From: an uncultured Chloroflexota bacterium
Lineage (GTDB): Bacteria > Chloroflexota > Limnocylindria > Limnocylindrales > Limnocylindraceae
Direction of reading: 5' to 3'
NCBI GenBank assembly: GCA_903938075.1
Contig: CAJABS010000002.1
Span: forward strand, 1 to 15,272
Length of the DNA stretch: 15,272 bases
Part shown: piece after piece, positions 1 to 7,850 of the stretch
Layout of the letters: every line of letters begins with the position of its first letter
Position numbering within the stretch: the stretch's first letter is position 1
The notes under the pieces: generated by a model
Database searches by the model: none
What the model saw: only the letters and a program-made list of their open reading frames with translations
Told to the model about the DNA's origin: nothing
Made by a program: the position numbers and the translations under genes

Positions 1-59
1 CTCGAACCCCCGACCCTCTGGTCCGAAGCCAGATGCTCTAGCCGCTGAGCTAAGGGCGC
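1..59 (-). tRNA. tRNA-Arg (anticodon TCG), 3' end cut by window edge
   Basis: The minus strand reads as a tRNA beginning GCGCCCT TA GCTC at base 59. The anticodon stem is TCTGG/CCAGA around the seven-base loop CTTCGGA, which places TCG at positions 34-36 (window bases 24-26). That anticodon decodes the arginine codon CGA. The T-arm starts with GGGGGTTCGAG and then meets the left edge, so roughly the last 17 bases are not visible. It lies 41 bases downstream of tRNA-Pro(CGG) in the same direction, and the two may be co-transcribed. Confidence 0.93.
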
Positions 60-100
60 ATGTGCGTATCTTCGCTTACTTCGCCAGTTCGCCGAGTTCG

Positions 101-177
<77 letters not shown>

Positions 178-213
178 ACCGATCCCGCATCACGGGAGGG
201 GAAGAATAGCGGA

Positions 214-240
214 ACGGGGGCCGCACCCTGCGACCCCCGT
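214..240 (-). terminator. Possible terminator hairpin after glnA
   Basis: A GC-rich inverted repeat (214-223 with 231-240, ten pairs with one mismatch, seven-base loop) lies between the glnA stop and tRNA-Pro(CGG). The bases after it on the minus strand are only moderately T-rich. A second small inverted repeat (259-272) lies closer to the glnA stop. It may terminate glnA or only weaken read-through into the tRNAs. Confidence 0.4.
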
Positions 241-279
241 CCTTTGCGTTCTGTTACTCGGGGCGTGCCCCGGTCAGCC

Positions 280-1662
280 CTAGTAGAGCTCGAGGTAGCG
301 GTCGACCTCCCAGTTCGAAACGTGCGTGCGGTACTCGTCCCACTCGGCCTGCTTGGCGTCCAGGAAGTGCGTGAGCACATGCTCGCCGAGCGCCCCACAG
401 ATGACTGGATCCGCCTTGAGCTCGTCGATCGCCTCGATCAGGCTTCCTGGGAGCTCCTCGATCCCCTTCTGCGCCACGCGCACGGAGTCCATCTCGTAAA
501 GCGACTCCTCGACTGGGTCTGGCAGCACCATCTTCTTCTCGATGCCATCAAGACCAGCGGCGATCATCACCGCGAAGGCGAGGTACGGGTTCGCCGATGG
601 GTCTGGGCAGCGCAGCTCCATGCGCGTTGCCTCGACCGAGCGGCCCGCCGAAATCATCGGCACGCGAATGAGTGCCGAACGATTACGTCGTCCCCACACC
701 AGATAGGTTGGTGCTTCGTACCCAGGAACAAGTCGCTTGTACGAGTTCACCGTTGGCGCCAGAACAGCGATCATTGAGCGCGCATGCTTCAGGATGCCGG
801 CCATGTACGACTTCGCGATTGGCGAGAGACCGTACTTATCTTTGGCGTCGTAGAACATGTTCTTGCCGGTCTTCAGATTTGCCAGGCTGATGTGTGTGTG
901 CATGCCTGAGCCATTGATGCCATAGATCGGCTTCGGCATGAAGCTCGCATAAAGTCCGTGCTGCTTTGCAATCTCTTTCAGCGCGTACTTAAAGGTGGTC
1001 GCGTTGTCAGCGGTCGAGAGTGAGTCTGAATACTCAAAGTCAATCTCGTGCTGGCCTGGTGCCACCTCGTGGTGCGCGGTTTCAATCTTGATACCAAGCG
1101 CTTCAAGTGCGTCGACCATGTCCTGGCGAACCTCAATGCCCTGGTCGCCGGTGAAGTCAAAGTAACCAGCCTTGTCGTGCGGCTTCGTGACAGGGTGTCC
1201 ATCGGCGCCGTACTCAAAGAGGAAGAACTCCAACTCTGGTCCCATGTTCACCTTGTATCCAAGCTTCTCAGCGCGCTCCACCTGGCGGCGCAGTGCGCCA
1301 CGTGGATCACCCGCAAACGGTGAGCCGTCTGGAAGGAGTACATCGCAGATCACGCGCGCCGTGCCAGCGCCACTCTCGGCGGGAGCCCACGGCAGAATGC
1401 GCCAGGTGTCCATGTCTGGGCGCAGCATCTGATCGCTCTCGGCGATGCGCGTGAACCCCTCAACCGACGAGCCGTCGAACCAGGTGCCGTGCTTCACGGC
1501 GTTCGGCATCATATGAATCGGGATCTGCACGCTCTTCGTAATGCCGTGCAGGTCAACGAACTGCAGCTGCACGGTGCGAATGCCGGCCTTCTCAGCCTTG
1601 GCGACCGTGGCGAGCGCCGCCTTGGTTTCGGCCTCGGTGCGTGCTCCATACCCCTTCGACAT
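280..1662 (-). CDS. glnA: Type I glutamine synthetase
   Basis: This enzyme makes glutamine from glutamate, ammonia and ATP in the cytoplasm and is the main entry point for ammonium nitrogen. The 460-residue protein shows the family motifs in order: WFDGSSVEGF (61-70), GPELEFFLFE (141-150), the NGSGMHTHIS segment with the metal/ATP-site histidine (250-259), NSYKRLVPGYEAP (306-318) and the WGRRNRS arginine cluster (323-329). I chose the ATG at 1662 because a strong Shine-Dalgarno run (1666-1673) sits just before it; an upstream in-frame ATG at 1725 lies inside the leader. A tyrosine occurs near the position adenylylated in GSI-beta enzymes (SLYEMD, 387-392), but its context differs from the canonical NLYDLP, so control by adenylylation cannot be assumed. 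The leader contains several inverted repeats that may be regulatory. Two tRNA genes follow on the same strand. Confidence 0.97.
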   Translation of the reverse strand: MSKGYGARTEAETKAALATVAKAEKAGIRTVQLQFVDLHGITKSVQIPIHMMPNAVKHGTWFDGSSVEGFTRIAESDQMLRPDMDTWRILPWAPAESGAGTARVICDVLLPDGSPFAGDPRGALRRQVERAEKLGYKVNMGPELEFFLFEYGADGHPVTKPHDKAGYFDFTGDQGIEVRQDMVDALEALGIKIETAHHEVAPGQHEIDFEYSDSLSTADNATTFKYALKEIAKQHGLYASFMPKPIYGINGSGMHTHISLANLKTGKNMFYDAKDKYGLSPIAKSYMAGILKHARSMIAVLAPTVNSYKRLVPGYEAPTYLVWGRRNRSALIRVPMISAGRSVEATRMELRCPDPSANPYLAFAVMIAAGLDGIEKKMVLPDPVEESLYEMDSVRVAQKGIEELPGSLIEAIDELKADPVICGALGEHVLTHFLDAKQAEWDEYRTHVSNWEVDRYLELY

Positions 1663-1665
1663 GAT

Positions 1666-1733
1666 CCCCCTCCGCCGGGCAGTGCCCGAATCTTGTGCGT
1701 ACGGCACAGATTTCACCCCCTGCAAGCCAGGGG
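1666..1733 (-). promoter_or_regulatory. glnA leader: Shine-Dalgarno plus three adjacent inverted repeats
   Basis: Directly upstream of glnA are three nearly contiguous inverted repeats. The first is 1676-1688 (CGGGCA G TGCCCG). The second is 1689-1712, arms AATCTTGTGC and GCACAGATT around GTACG-type central bases with a one-base bulge. The third is 1717-1733 (CCCCTG, five bases, CAGGGG). The first one abuts the Shine-Dalgarno sequence (1666-1673). A further GGCC stem at 1757-1773 includes a CCCTCC segment on the minus strand that is complementary to the GGAGGG part of the Shine-Dalgarno sequence. This could be a regulator operator or a structured mRNA leader; the function is inference. Confidence 0.45.
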
Positions 1734-1808
1734 AGAAGCCGTCACAGGGAGAATACGGCCTTTCTGGAGGGCCTGGGTGCGGTTTATCGGTCGGCTAGGT
1801 TGTGATCT

Positions 1809-1831
1809 TGCACAAAAAGAGCGGCTTTTGC
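1809..1831 (-). terminator. Weak terminator-like element after the SpoIID-like gene
   Basis: Immediately after the TAG stop at 1832, the minus strand has a short GGC-AAAA-GCC stem and then a run of five T (1818-1814). The stem is short, so this is only a possible intrinsic terminator. Confidence 0.3.
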
Positions 1832-4681
1832 CTACTCGAGGGTCCATCCCTTGCCGACAGCGGTTCGTACGACCTTCTCTTTCTGCACCAGCCGTCCGCT
1901 CGTATAGCCGAGGCGGACCATGGTGACGCTCCCCGTTGAGGAGACGCTGGTGAAGAAGAGATCGAGGATCCCATCGCCGGTCCAGTCGCGGGCCACGAGC
2001 TTCGGCACGCTCGCTGAGGCGGTTGCCTTCCACACCTCGAGAGGGCTCCCCCAGGCGTAGGTGCGTGTGCCCACTGCGAACGTGGTGGCTGGAACGTTGC
2101 TGCGTACTGTCGGCGTCCACGGTGCGCGGATCCGGACTTCGGTGCCTGCGGTCGCTGTTGTGAGGTCAATGGTTGGGTTCAGTGCTGCCAGGCCCGCCGC
2201 ATCCACAGTCACGCCAATCGCGGCAGCACGCGTCGCAACCGTCTCCCACGTATCGGCTGCGCGCAGCCAATCAACCTCGCCTGCGAGGATGCGTACTGGC
2301 GAATTCAGATACATCACACTCTTTGCCGTATAGACACAGTACGGGTCGATAGGCACGTACACCGACTGCCCTGCAACCAGCACCTTGGCTGGATACGCAA
2401 TCCTGGAGCTCTTCGGGTTCATAGATCGCAGGCAGCCCTCCGTACGTCCGACGCGCTTCGCGATCTGCGCGTATGTCTCAGCTACGCCTCTGACCTTACG
2501 AACGGTTTCAAGTCGCACTGGCCCTGCATTTAGTGCAAAGAACTTTGTATAGGCTGCAGTGCCGCTCTTGTAGCCGAGTCGGGCGGCTACTTTTGCCAAC
2601 GTGTTCTCGCCCTTGCGAACCGTCGTAGTCTGCGCAGGTGCAGTTTCTGGTGTGAAGACAAGGTCGGGGCTCACGACAGGAGGGGCTGCCACGTCGATCA
2701 CTTCACTCATCGCGAGGCGCACGATATGACCGATCCCCTTGAGGTCGCGATAACTCAAGTAGAGCTCAGAGCCCGTATCGCCCAATGCATCAGCAGCGGT
2801 CACGCTCCAGCCGCTCGCGATTGGCCAGAGCAGCGCGCCTGGGGTACTCAGCGCGCCGAGTGACCAGTGCGTGTTTGGCGTAAAGCTCACTGACCCAGCC
2901 GCCTGCGATGCCATAAAGGCGCCGTCTGTTGCACGCCAGAGCACGGTGGCATCGGGCACACCGTCGCCAGTGACGTCGCGGAGTACGGTTTTCGCGTCAG
3001 CCCCGGTGGTGGTCTCCAGCAACTGCATCGGTGCAACCGTCGCGTTGACCTCAAAGAGGCGGGTCCGCGCCGCCGTCGGATCTGCAACATCTGGAGTCCG
3101 CTCAGTGATGAAGAGCTCTTGGATGATGTCGGCCGACGTGTCGGCAACATCAAGGGTGAGCGTTGCCGTGGCATCGAAGCCGGTGTATGCGTTGAGAATG
3201 GTGACCGAGGTGCCAAGGACACCGCTTGAGATTGGGGTCTTAATCAGACTCGTTGCGCCGTTCGCTGCCCGCCAAAGGCTAATCACGGAGAGGCCCCCGT
3301 CCCGCTCAGTGCGGGCAATATCGCGGTCAATCAGGGTTGCACCTGCGAGTGCCGGAACGGTGCCAGGTACCCGATTGCGGAGACGGCCGTTCGTGCCTAC
3401 GTACTTATCGGCGGAGAGGAACTTAATGGAGCCATCTGCGCCAAGGGCGGCGAAGTCGCCCTTCCCATCGCCGGTGATATCAATGCCTGGCGAGATGATG
3501 CGATTCGGCTCAACCCAGTTGATCTTGTACTTGTAGGCCCTTGAGCCAGGCCTGCTATACGAGGTTTCGCCAGTGGCGTTTGCGTCCACCGTGTACCAGA
3601 CATAGCGAATGAGCTCTTCAACGGAGAGGTCGTGCTCCTTTGCGCAGGAGTCTGCATTCATGACAAAGATGGAAACGCCGCGCCAATGTCCTGATTGTGT
3701 GGCATGGCGGAGCGGAATTCCTGTTTGGCCAGGCTTCGGTGGCGCGAGGCATCCAGTGACGGAACCGCCGCCGCCATTCCAGCTGCCGTAGAAGCCTGGG
3801 TTCGCGAAGTACCACTTGCCATCATCTCGAAGTCGCTGCACCGTGGTCCCCCAGGTCGCGTCAACCGCGGCGTTGTACCGTGCGTTGCTACGGCTACCAG
3901 AGGTCCAGCCCGGATCGTAGATGCCGCCCGTGCGATAGATCTGATTGATCGATGGTTCGTCCGTTACGTCGAAGCATGATCGTGGGGTGTCGGCAGGGAG
4001 GCTAGTGACCGGAATGATCTCGCCGCTCTCGTTATAGACAGCGAGCGGGGCTGTGTAGTGGCCGGTGGCAACATTCTGTACCAGTCCGCCGATGCCATCA
4101 TTGAGCAAGTCGGCGCCATAGCGAATTCGCAGGGGTACAAGAGTCTTGAAGTTTTCGGTAGCACGTTGTGAATTACTCCATGCTCTCCATACTCCATCGC
4201 TGCCTCTTGCTCCAGTGCGCCCCTTCGTCCCATTGACTCTGCGGTCATCAGCCAAATCGTCACGAACCCATTGCTCAAGCGTTGCACTCGCTAGCTGGGA
4301 CGCATAAAACCAATCTCGGCCCTTCATGGTCCACGACCAGGCGTTCTGCTTAATGGCGATCGCGCCGACACCAAGGAGGGCGTCGCTATAGGGGCTCGAC
4401 TTGTACTCCGTGTAGAACTCAGCCACGTGAGTGCGGTAGACGTACATCTTGAAGGGGATCTCTTCGACTACCCCAGAGTTAGTGCGCAGCACCCGGATGG
4501 TGTTGGGTGGTGAGATCTGGCTCTTCCAGTCGGTGCAGGGCTTCAGCACGAAGGTGGCGGCCTCCGCAGGGGTCGGGTTAGCACCCGCCACACCCACCAC
4601 GCCAGAGAAGCAGAGGAGGGCGGCCCCTGCGAGCGCGATGGCGCGACGGAGCGTCATTCGAGATGCCGCTCTGTGTTCCAT
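1832..4681 (-). CDS. Secreted SpoIID-like protein with FG-GAP-like and LysM-like segments
   Basis: This 949-residue protein has a basic start and hydrophobic signal peptide (about residues 9-42, ending near AEAA), so it is exported. Residues 60-120 resemble the SpoIID/LytB amidase-enhancer domain: IRVLRTNSG, then IPFKMYVYRTHVAEF followed by DALLGVGAIAIKQNAWSW, matching the family's YV..V...E and ALKAQAVAARTYA pattern; Glu88 may be the catalytic acid. A degenerate C-terminal part of that domain may lie at 320-365. After about 395 come FG-GAP/VCBS-type DxTGDGxxD motifs (401-410, 569-577, 899-907) and degenerate ones near 511 and 631. Two or three LysM-like stretches lie at about 686-720, 728-778 and 800-853. 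It probably acts on or binds peptidoglycan. The start is supported by a promoter-like TAGAAT six bases upstream. Overall identity is moderately sure; the enzymatic role is not. Confidence 0.8.
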   Translation of the reverse strand: MEHRAASRMTLRRAIALAGAALLCFSGVVGVAGANPTPAEAATFVLKPCTDWKSQISPPNTIRVLRTNSGVVEEIPFKMYVYRTHVAEFYTEYKSSPYSDALLGVGAIAIKQNAWSWTMKGRDWFYASQLASATLEQWVRDDLADDRRVNGTKGRTGARGSDGVWRAWSNSQRATENFKTLVPLRIRYGADLLNDGIGGLVQNVATGHYTAPLAVYNESGEIIPVTSLPADTPRSCFDVTDEPSINQIYRTGGIYDPGWTSGSRSNARYNAAVDATWGTTVQRLRDDGKWYFANPGFYGSWNGGGGSVTGCLAPPKPGQTGIPLRHATQSGHWRGVSIFVMNADSCAKEHDLSVEELIRYVWYTVDANATGETSYSRPGSRAYKYKINWVEPNRIISPGIDITGDGKGDFAALGADGSIKFLSADKYVGTNGRLRNRVPGTVPALAGATLIDRDIARTERDGGLSVISLWRAANGATSLIKTPISSGVLGTSVTILNAYTGFDATATLTLDVADTSADIIQELFITERTPDVADPTAARTRLFEVNATVAPMQLLETTTGADAKTVLRDVTGDGVPDATVLWRATDGAFMASQAAGSVSFTPNTHWSLGALSTPGALLWPIASGWSVTAADALGDTGSELYLSYRDLKGIGHIVRLAMSEVIDVAAPPVVSPDLVFTPETAPAQTTTVRKGENTLAKVAARLGYKSGTAAYTKFFALNAGPVRLETVRKVRGVAETYAQIAKRVGRTEGCLRSMNPKSSRIAYPAKVLVAGQSVYVPIDPYCVYTAKSVMYLNSPVRILAGEVDWLRAADTWETVATRAAAIGVTVDAAGLAALNPTIDLTTATAGTEVRIRAPWTPTVRSNVPATTFAVGTRTYAWGSPLEVWKATASASVPKLVARDWTGDGILDLFFTSVSSTGSVTMVRLGYTSGRLVQKEKVVRTAVGKGWTLE

Positions 4682-4687
4682 ACAGAG

Positions 4688-4693
4688 ATTCTA
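4688..4693 (-). promoter_or_regulatory. Leaderless-type -10 element (TAGAAT) for the SpoIID-like gene
   Basis: TAGAAT on the minus strand ends exactly six bases before the ATG at 4681, which would place the transcription start at or next to the A of the start codon. There is no Shine-Dalgarno sequence and no clear -35 box. The same spacing is found before the carbonic anhydrase and hydrolase genes. Confidence 0.55.
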
Positions 4694-4704
4694 CCGCCTA
4701 TGCC

Positions 4705-4740
4705 AGATCGGATCATGTGAGCCCTGAAAGGATCAGATCT
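4705..4740. promoter_or_regulatory. Inverted GATC-rich repeat between the PucR-family and SpoIID-like genes
   Basis: AGATCGGATC (4705-4714) and GATCAGATCT (4731-4740) are inverted copies matching at nine of ten positions, with a 16-base spacer. The dyad begins at the stop codon of the PucR-family gene and covers the expected -35 region of the leaderless promoter at 4688-4693. It could be an operator or a 3' hairpin; there is no T-run to make it a typical terminator. Confidence 0.35.
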
Positions 4741-6331
4741 ACTCGCTGAGGCTCCCATCAAAGCCGCCCTCGGCATCAAGGATGCGCAGCGCAAGCGAGA
4801 GGGCGAGACGGAGATCGGGCTCGCGAAGGTCCCACCCAGTTACCTCCTCAATACGCTTGAGGCGATAGGCGGTGGTGTTGCGATGGACACCGAGCGAACT
4901 GCTCGCTTCAGAAGAGCCTGGAGCGTCGAGAATGGCGCGCACCGTTTCAATGCGCTGCCGTCGGGCGGAAGCGGTGCCCACAAGCAGTGGGCCAAGCAGT
5001 GCGAGGGCGAGTCGACGACCTTCAGGGATCGTCATGACCGAACCGAGCAACTGATGTGCAGGAAGGAGCTCGGCGCGAACCACCTGTTCGCCGCCACTGC
5101 CAGCGCGACCGCCGATGCGGCGCTCTAGCGACTCAAGTGCAGCGCGCGCCTCCGCCTCGGCGGCGGGTCGCGCTGAGGCGTCGGTGAACGGTCGCGACAC
5201 CGCGACGGGGCGCTTCAGTCGCTTGGCGACTTTGCGTGCAGACTCTGCGGCACCGGGGTCGCTCGCGTCGGCAACGGCAATGATGCGCACCTCGAGACTC
5301 TCGTTGCTTCCGCGCAACATGAAGCGTCGCGGACTCGCGAGGAGGCGCAGCTCGCGACGGAGGGTCGGCACGTCAGCCTCATGCGGTCGTGGTTGGCGCG
5401 CCGCGATGGCGACCCACGGTGGCCCTTCCGCCGGCAGGGTGCGCGCCTCACCGCGGCCAGCATTGGCGGGAAGCTCAGCGGCAACACGCACGATCTCAAG
5501 GGCAAGGAGTGGCGCGACGCGCTCACAGGCGATGCGTTCACGCTCGCCGACCGGCTCATCGCCGAGCAAGATGATGGAGCCCGGCCGCTCCGAACCCTCA
5601 TCACCGAGCGGTGACTCTTCGATGCCCTCCTCAAGTTCTCGCTCCCCCTCTGGTGCACCGGGAACGGCGGGGAGTGGAATGCGCTGCCCAGTTGGTCGGC
5701 TCTTGGAGAGGTAGTGCGAGACCGCTTTCGCCGCAGCGCCGCTCGACGGAAGGCCGGCTGGTGCGACAACGGCGAGCGAGACTCCGCCGCGCGCCTCAAG
5801 TGCCACCGCACGACCGATGAATGCAGCAAGCGCACCGATGAGCGCCTCGAGGCCTTGCCCATCGAGTGCGAGCGCTGCGATCTGTCGCTCTAACCCGACC
5901 GCCTGTCGCTCTAGCTCGGCACGACGATTGACGACCGCACCGATCAGGCTCCTCTCGAGTTGCGCCGACTCCATGCCGTGCACCGCAAGACACGGGAGTC
6001 CGTTCTGCTCTGCGGCCTGCGCCAGTTCGGCTCGCACCTTCGATTCGGCCGCACTCGGCTGTTCATCGCCAAGGAGCAAGATGCCGGTGCTGCCGTTCTC
6101 TGCGAGGTACTCCACAAGGTCGGCACGCGCCTGTGCATCGGGTGCGGTTGATGTGAGCAGTGTGAGCGGGATTAGCGCCAGATCGCCCGACTCCATGCCG
6201 TCAAATGCTGGTAGTCGCATGCGCATGACCCGCACCCACGTGACGGTGCGTGCCATCGACTCGTCGCGCACCTTCGCCAACGGCACCGCGTTGGGTAGCA
6301 GCGTCTGTACGAGCTCCCGCAGTGATGCCAT
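4739..6331 (-). CDS. PucR-family transcriptional regulator
   Basis: The 530-residue protein matches PucR-type activators in layout. The N-terminal 60 residues or so resemble the PucR ligand domain, with the VTWVRVMRM segment at 30-38. The middle is Ala/Glu-rich and poorly recognisable. Residues about 458-520 form the typical C-terminal helix-turn-helix: RRQRIETVRAILDA, then SSSLGVHRNTTAYRLKRIEEVTGWDL in pieces, with HRNTTAYRLKRIEE the family hallmark. Known relatives control purine, amino acid or other catabolic genes, but no such genes are beside it here. Its ATG overlaps the resB stop (TAATG), so it is translationally coupled to resB; an AGGAG-type Shine-Dalgarno sequence lies a few bases upstream, inside resB. 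The target genes are unknown. Confidence 0.85.
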   Translation of the reverse strand: MASLRELVQTLLPNAVPLAKVRDESMARTVTWVRVMRMRLPAFDGMESGDLALIPLTLLTSTAPDAQARADLVEYLAENGSTGILLLGDEQPSAAESKVRAELAQAAEQNGLPCLAVHGMESAQLERSLIGAVVNRRAELERQAVGLERQIAALALDGQGLEALIGALAAFIGRAVALEARGGVSLAVVAPAGLPSSGAAAKAVSHYLSKSRPTGQRIPLPAVPGAPEGERELEEGIEESPLGDEGSERPGSIILLGDEPVGERERIACERVAPLLALEIVRVAAELPANAGRGEARTLPAEGPPWVAIAARQPRPHEADVPTLRRELRLLASPRRFMLRGSNESLEVRIIAVADASDPGAAESARKVAKRLKRPVAVSRPFTDASARPAAEAEARAALESLERRIGGRAGSGGEQVVRAELLPAHQLLGSVMTIPEGRRLALALLGPLLVGTASARRQRIETVRAILDAPGSSEASSSLGVHRNTTAYRLKRIEEVTGWDLREPDLRLALSLALRILDAEGGFDGSLSE

Positions 6332-7770
6332 TACGCCCCCTCTCCTGACAGCCGACGTGTGATGCGCCGAATAATGGCGCCATATTGGGCTGAATCTGTG
6401 CCACGTTCCGTGAGGAGCGCAATCGGCACCGTGGCAACGCCAGGGCGAATCTGCAACCAGAGTCGCGCTCGAGGGCGACGAAGCGTCAGCATCAAGCCGC
6501 CCATGATGAGCGCTGCGGCGACCCAGATGAGGAGTGCGGCTGGATCTCGCCGCGCAATGATCCCCGTGTACGAGGTGACCTCGCGTAGGTAGACACTGAA
6601 TCCGGCCCCCGGCGCAGTGGCCACGTCACCTTCGGCTAGCACCGAGGCGAAGATCGTGGATAGGGGCACGCTCCCATCGTCACTGGGGACCGCGTTCAGA
6701 TCGGGGGCACTCGCCACAATAAAGATTGCGGCAACCCCGTTGTCGTCACGACGCAACTGCATCTCGATTCCAGCGCTGCTCCCTGGAATCGGCAACGTGG
6801 CATACGGAGCGCCATCCAGTTGTGCGGTAAATGGCGCATCGCCAGCCCAGAGCAGCGCGCCCACATCGTCGCGAATCTCAAGTCGCGCCGCTGGACCGAA
6901 GAAGTTCTGGTGAAAGCTCCAGCCGTCGTAGGTAAGCGGCTCATTGACGCGCACCAGCTGGCGCGCCACCTCTTCCCCACCAACATAGACACCGAGGTCG
7001 GTAGAGAAATCGGCGAATGCACCGGTTTCGGTGCGGGGGGCGCTAAACGCGTGATTCACGATCACAAGGCCATCGGCGGTGCCGATCTTACCGACAGGGA
7101 GTGCCTCGCCATCGGTAAGCAAGATCCCTTGCGTGTATCCGAAGGCTCCCGATGCTGCAGCACCGAGCAGCATCACCACGAGCCCAGTGTGCATGACGAG
7201 GGTGAAGCGTCCGGAACGGCGGAAGCGGTCTGCATGCAGGAGGAGACCACCGTTGCGATCAGGGTCAGCGGCAACGCTCACCTCCCAGCCGTCGCGCTTC
7301 GCCTCGGCTGCTGCGGCGGCGGCACGGTCACCAAGCTCTGCGCTCGTGGGCAGCGCGGCAGCAAGATCAATCACGCCACGCCCTGGTAGTGAGTCACTGA
7401 AGAATGTGTCGGGCTGCTCGGGGCGCGATGGTGCCGTGGCAGCAGCAATCTTTGGGAGACGGTCCCAGGTGCAGACAATGATGGAGACGGTGAGGAGCAC
7501 CAGCAGCGCCGTAAACCACGGCGAGGTGAAGACGCGGAAGAGGCCGAGGCGCTCAAAGACGCCGACCAGCGGCCCCAGGGTGGGCTCGTACTCGGCACGC
7601 AGCTTGGCCATCTCGTTCGCGTAGTCTCCGGCGTTCTGCAGCGCGTAATCGGGGAGCTGGCGGAGCGCGATTCCGACCGTGGAGGCGAGGGCGATGACCC
7701 CAATCTGGAGTACGGCAAATCGCACGTTTGCCAGGAGTGCGCGCGCGAGGAGCAGGGGGCCGCTAATCAC
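6331..7770 (-). CDS. resB: Cytochrome c biogenesis protein ResB (Ccs1/CcsB)
   Basis: ResB is half of the system II haem delivery and ligation complex that attaches haem to apocytochrome c outside the membrane, together with CcsA. The 479-residue protein has the family topology: membrane segments near 15-36, 84-102, 189-210 and 411-430, with a long extracytoplasmic domain between the third and fourth. His194 sits in the third membrane segment (LVMHTGLVVMLLGA), and VNEPLTYDGWSFHQNFFGPA (275-294) is the diagnostic ResB stretch. The start is GTG, with TACCAT six bases upstream and no Shine-Dalgarno sequence. No ccsA/resC or thioredoxin-like resA gene is in the window, so its partner must be encoded elsewhere. 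It is followed by the overlapping PucR-family gene. Confidence 0.93.
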   Translation of the reverse strand: MISGPLLLARALLANVRFAVLQIGVIALASTVGIALRQLPDYALQNAGDYANEMAKLRAEYEPTLGPLVGVFERLGLFRVFTSPWFTALLVLLTVSIIVCTWDRLPKIAAATAPSRPEQPDTFFSDSLPGRGVIDLAAALPTSAELGDRAAAAAAEAKRDGWEVSVAADPDRNGGLLLHADRFRRSGRFTLVMHTGLVVMLLGAAASGAFGYTQGILLTDGEALPVGKIGTADGLVIVNHAFSAPRTETGAFADFSTDLGVYVGGEEVARQLVRVNEPLTYDGWSFHQNFFGPAARLEIRDDVGALLWAGDAPFTAQLDGAPYATLPIPGSSAGIEMQLRRDDNGVAAIFIVASAPDLNAVPSDDGSVPLSTIFASVLAEGDVATAPGAGFSVYLREVTSYTGIIARRDPAALLIWVAAALIMGGLMLTLRRPRARLWLQIRPGVATVPIALLTERGTDSAQYGAIIRRITRRLSGEGA

Positions 7771-7776
7771 CCGCTG

Positions 7777-7782
7777 ATGGTA
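7777..7782 (-). promoter_or_regulatory. Leaderless-type -10 element (TACCAT) for resB
   Basis: TACCAT on the minus strand ends exactly six bases before the resB GTG at 7770. The bases between promoter and start have no Shine-Dalgarno sequence. This fits the TAnnnT consensus and the spacing seen at three other genes in the window. Confidence 0.5.
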
Positions 7783-7804
7783 GCCTTCGCACCGCTAGAC
7801 CATC

Positions 7805-7817
7805 TCCCCTGCGGGGA
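7805..7817. promoter_or_regulatory. Short palindrome between divergent resB and Lrp-family genes
   Basis: TCCCC-TGC-GGGGA is a perfect five-pair inverted repeat in the 80-base region between resB and the divergent lrp-like gene. Lrp/AsnC genes are often autoregulated from such regions, so it may be an operator, but this is inference from position only. Confidence 0.3.
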
Positions 7818-7850
7818 ACGTGGTGGCGTAATCGCAGTGCAGGGGGTGAG

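Noticed and set aside
1663..1831. Glutamine riboswitch upstream of glnA
   Set aside because: The leader is structured, but I could not match the conserved bases of the known glutamine riboswitch from memory, so it is reported only as an unnamed leader.
2871..3536. Plus-strand open frame of 221 codons
   Set aside because: It is antisense to the SpoIID-like gene, where DxTGDGxxD motifs show the minus strand is coding.
5115..5714. Long open frame on the plus strand inside the PucR-family gene, and a similar one at 5817-6362
   Set aside because: Both are antisense shadows of the PucR-family coding region, with Arg/Ser/Ala-rich products typical of GC-rich opposite strands and no recognisable domain.
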